Source of the DNA: Desulfobacteraceae bacterium
Lineage (GTDB): Bacteria; Desulfobacterota; DSM-4660; Desulfatiglandales; Desulfatiglandaceae
NCBI GenBank assembly: GCA_013203065.1
Contig: JABMQV010000833.1
Span: forward strand, 1 to 6,522
Direction: 5' to 3'
Length of the DNA stretch: 6,522 nt
Positions 6,401 through 6,522 of this stretch are shown here, in pieces; the stretch's first letter is position 1; each line of letters begins with the position of its first letter. The translations under genes were made by a program, and so were the position numbers. The notes beneath the pieces were generated by a model, which was not told where the DNA came from, made no database searches, and worked only from the letters and a program-made list of their open reading frames with translations.

Positions 6401-6461
6401 AAAGAATCCACGCCCGGAGGACGTGGCTTTGATCTGCCCCCTAAAAGGGGGCCAAAAGCCA
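6401..6461. other. Two overlapping, mutually exclusive hairpins, possibly a mobile-element end
   Basis: Hairpin one pairs CCACG (6408-6412) with CGTGG (6422-6426), extended by AAAG/CTTT (6401-6404 with 6427-6430) across a small bulge. Hairpin two pairs TGGCTTT (6424-6430) with AAAGCCA (6455-6461) and GCCCCC (6436-6441) with GGGGGC (6447-6452) around a TAAAA loop. The shared bases 6424-6430 mean that only one can form fully at a time. The first hairpin resembles the subterminal hairpins of IS200/IS605 elements or REP sequences, but no transposase or TnpB is present here. There is no T-run, so it is not a standard terminator. Confidence 0.45.
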
Positions 6462-6476
6462 GCTTTCAGATTCCGG

Positions 6477-6508
6477 GAGTGTTGGAGTATTGGAGTGCTG
6501 GAGTAATG
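6477..6508. repeat. Octamer tandem repeat GAGTNNTG
   Basis: Four exact 8 bp periods are seen: GAGTGTTG, GAGTATTG, GAGTGCTG, GAGTAATG. After it the window ends in AATTGAAA, which matches the heptamer unit at 411-438, so another array may continue past the right edge. Confidence 0.75.
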
Positions 6509-6522
6509 TGATGGAATTGAAA

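Noticed and set aside
6436..6452. GCCCCC/GGGGGC hairpin as an intrinsic terminator
   Set aside because: Neither strand has a T-run after the stem.

Overview
The window comes from a bacterial chromosome of medium GC content. It carries seven protein-coding genes arranged as two groups that converge near position 2460. No rRNA, tRNA, CRISPR array or intact transposase was seen. The gene content (a ferredoxin-type reductase tail, crotonase, MaoC hydratase, glutaredoxin) and the short 7-8 bp tandem repeats between genes recall Desulfobacterota (deltaproteobacteria-like anaerobes). This is an inference from style, not a measured assignment.

Plus strand, 1-2443: the 3' end of a flavin reductase/[2Fe-2S] ferredoxin fusion runs in from the left edge. 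It is followed by a metallo-beta-lactamase-fold hydrolase (528-1502) and a crotonase (1610-2443) that resembles delta3,5-delta2,4-dienoyl-CoA isomerase. The gaps between them are about 110-130 bp, so they may or may not be one transcript. Minus strand, 6252 down to 2475: a class B asparagine-synthetase-like amidotransferase, then after only 15 bp a plant-type (GCS2) glutamate-cysteine-ligase-like protein. After a 180 bp gap full of tandem repeats come a glutaredoxin and a MaoC hot-dog hydratase. A small hairpin with a T-run overlaps the maoC stop and probably ends this unit.

Two themes emerge. One is acyl-CoA chemistry: crotonase and MaoC, with the MBL hydrolase and redox protein as possible partners. 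The other is ATP-dependent amide-bond chemistry: the AsnB-like and GCS2-like proteins, with a thiol-dependent glutaredoxin downstream. The AsnB-GCS2 pair is the most unusual part of the window. It could be a small biosynthetic unit for a gamma-glutamyl or amidated metabolite, but no product can be read from sequence alone. The GCS2-like protein is shorter at its C-terminus than classical family members, and its stop codon lies directly against a repeat array.

The non-coding parts are unusually patterned. Five separate degenerate arrays with 7 or 8 bp periods lie in three intergenic regions. The region upstream of the asnB-like gene (6253-6522) has no gene, but it holds a dense cluster of inverted repeats that may be a mobile-element end or a structured RNA.
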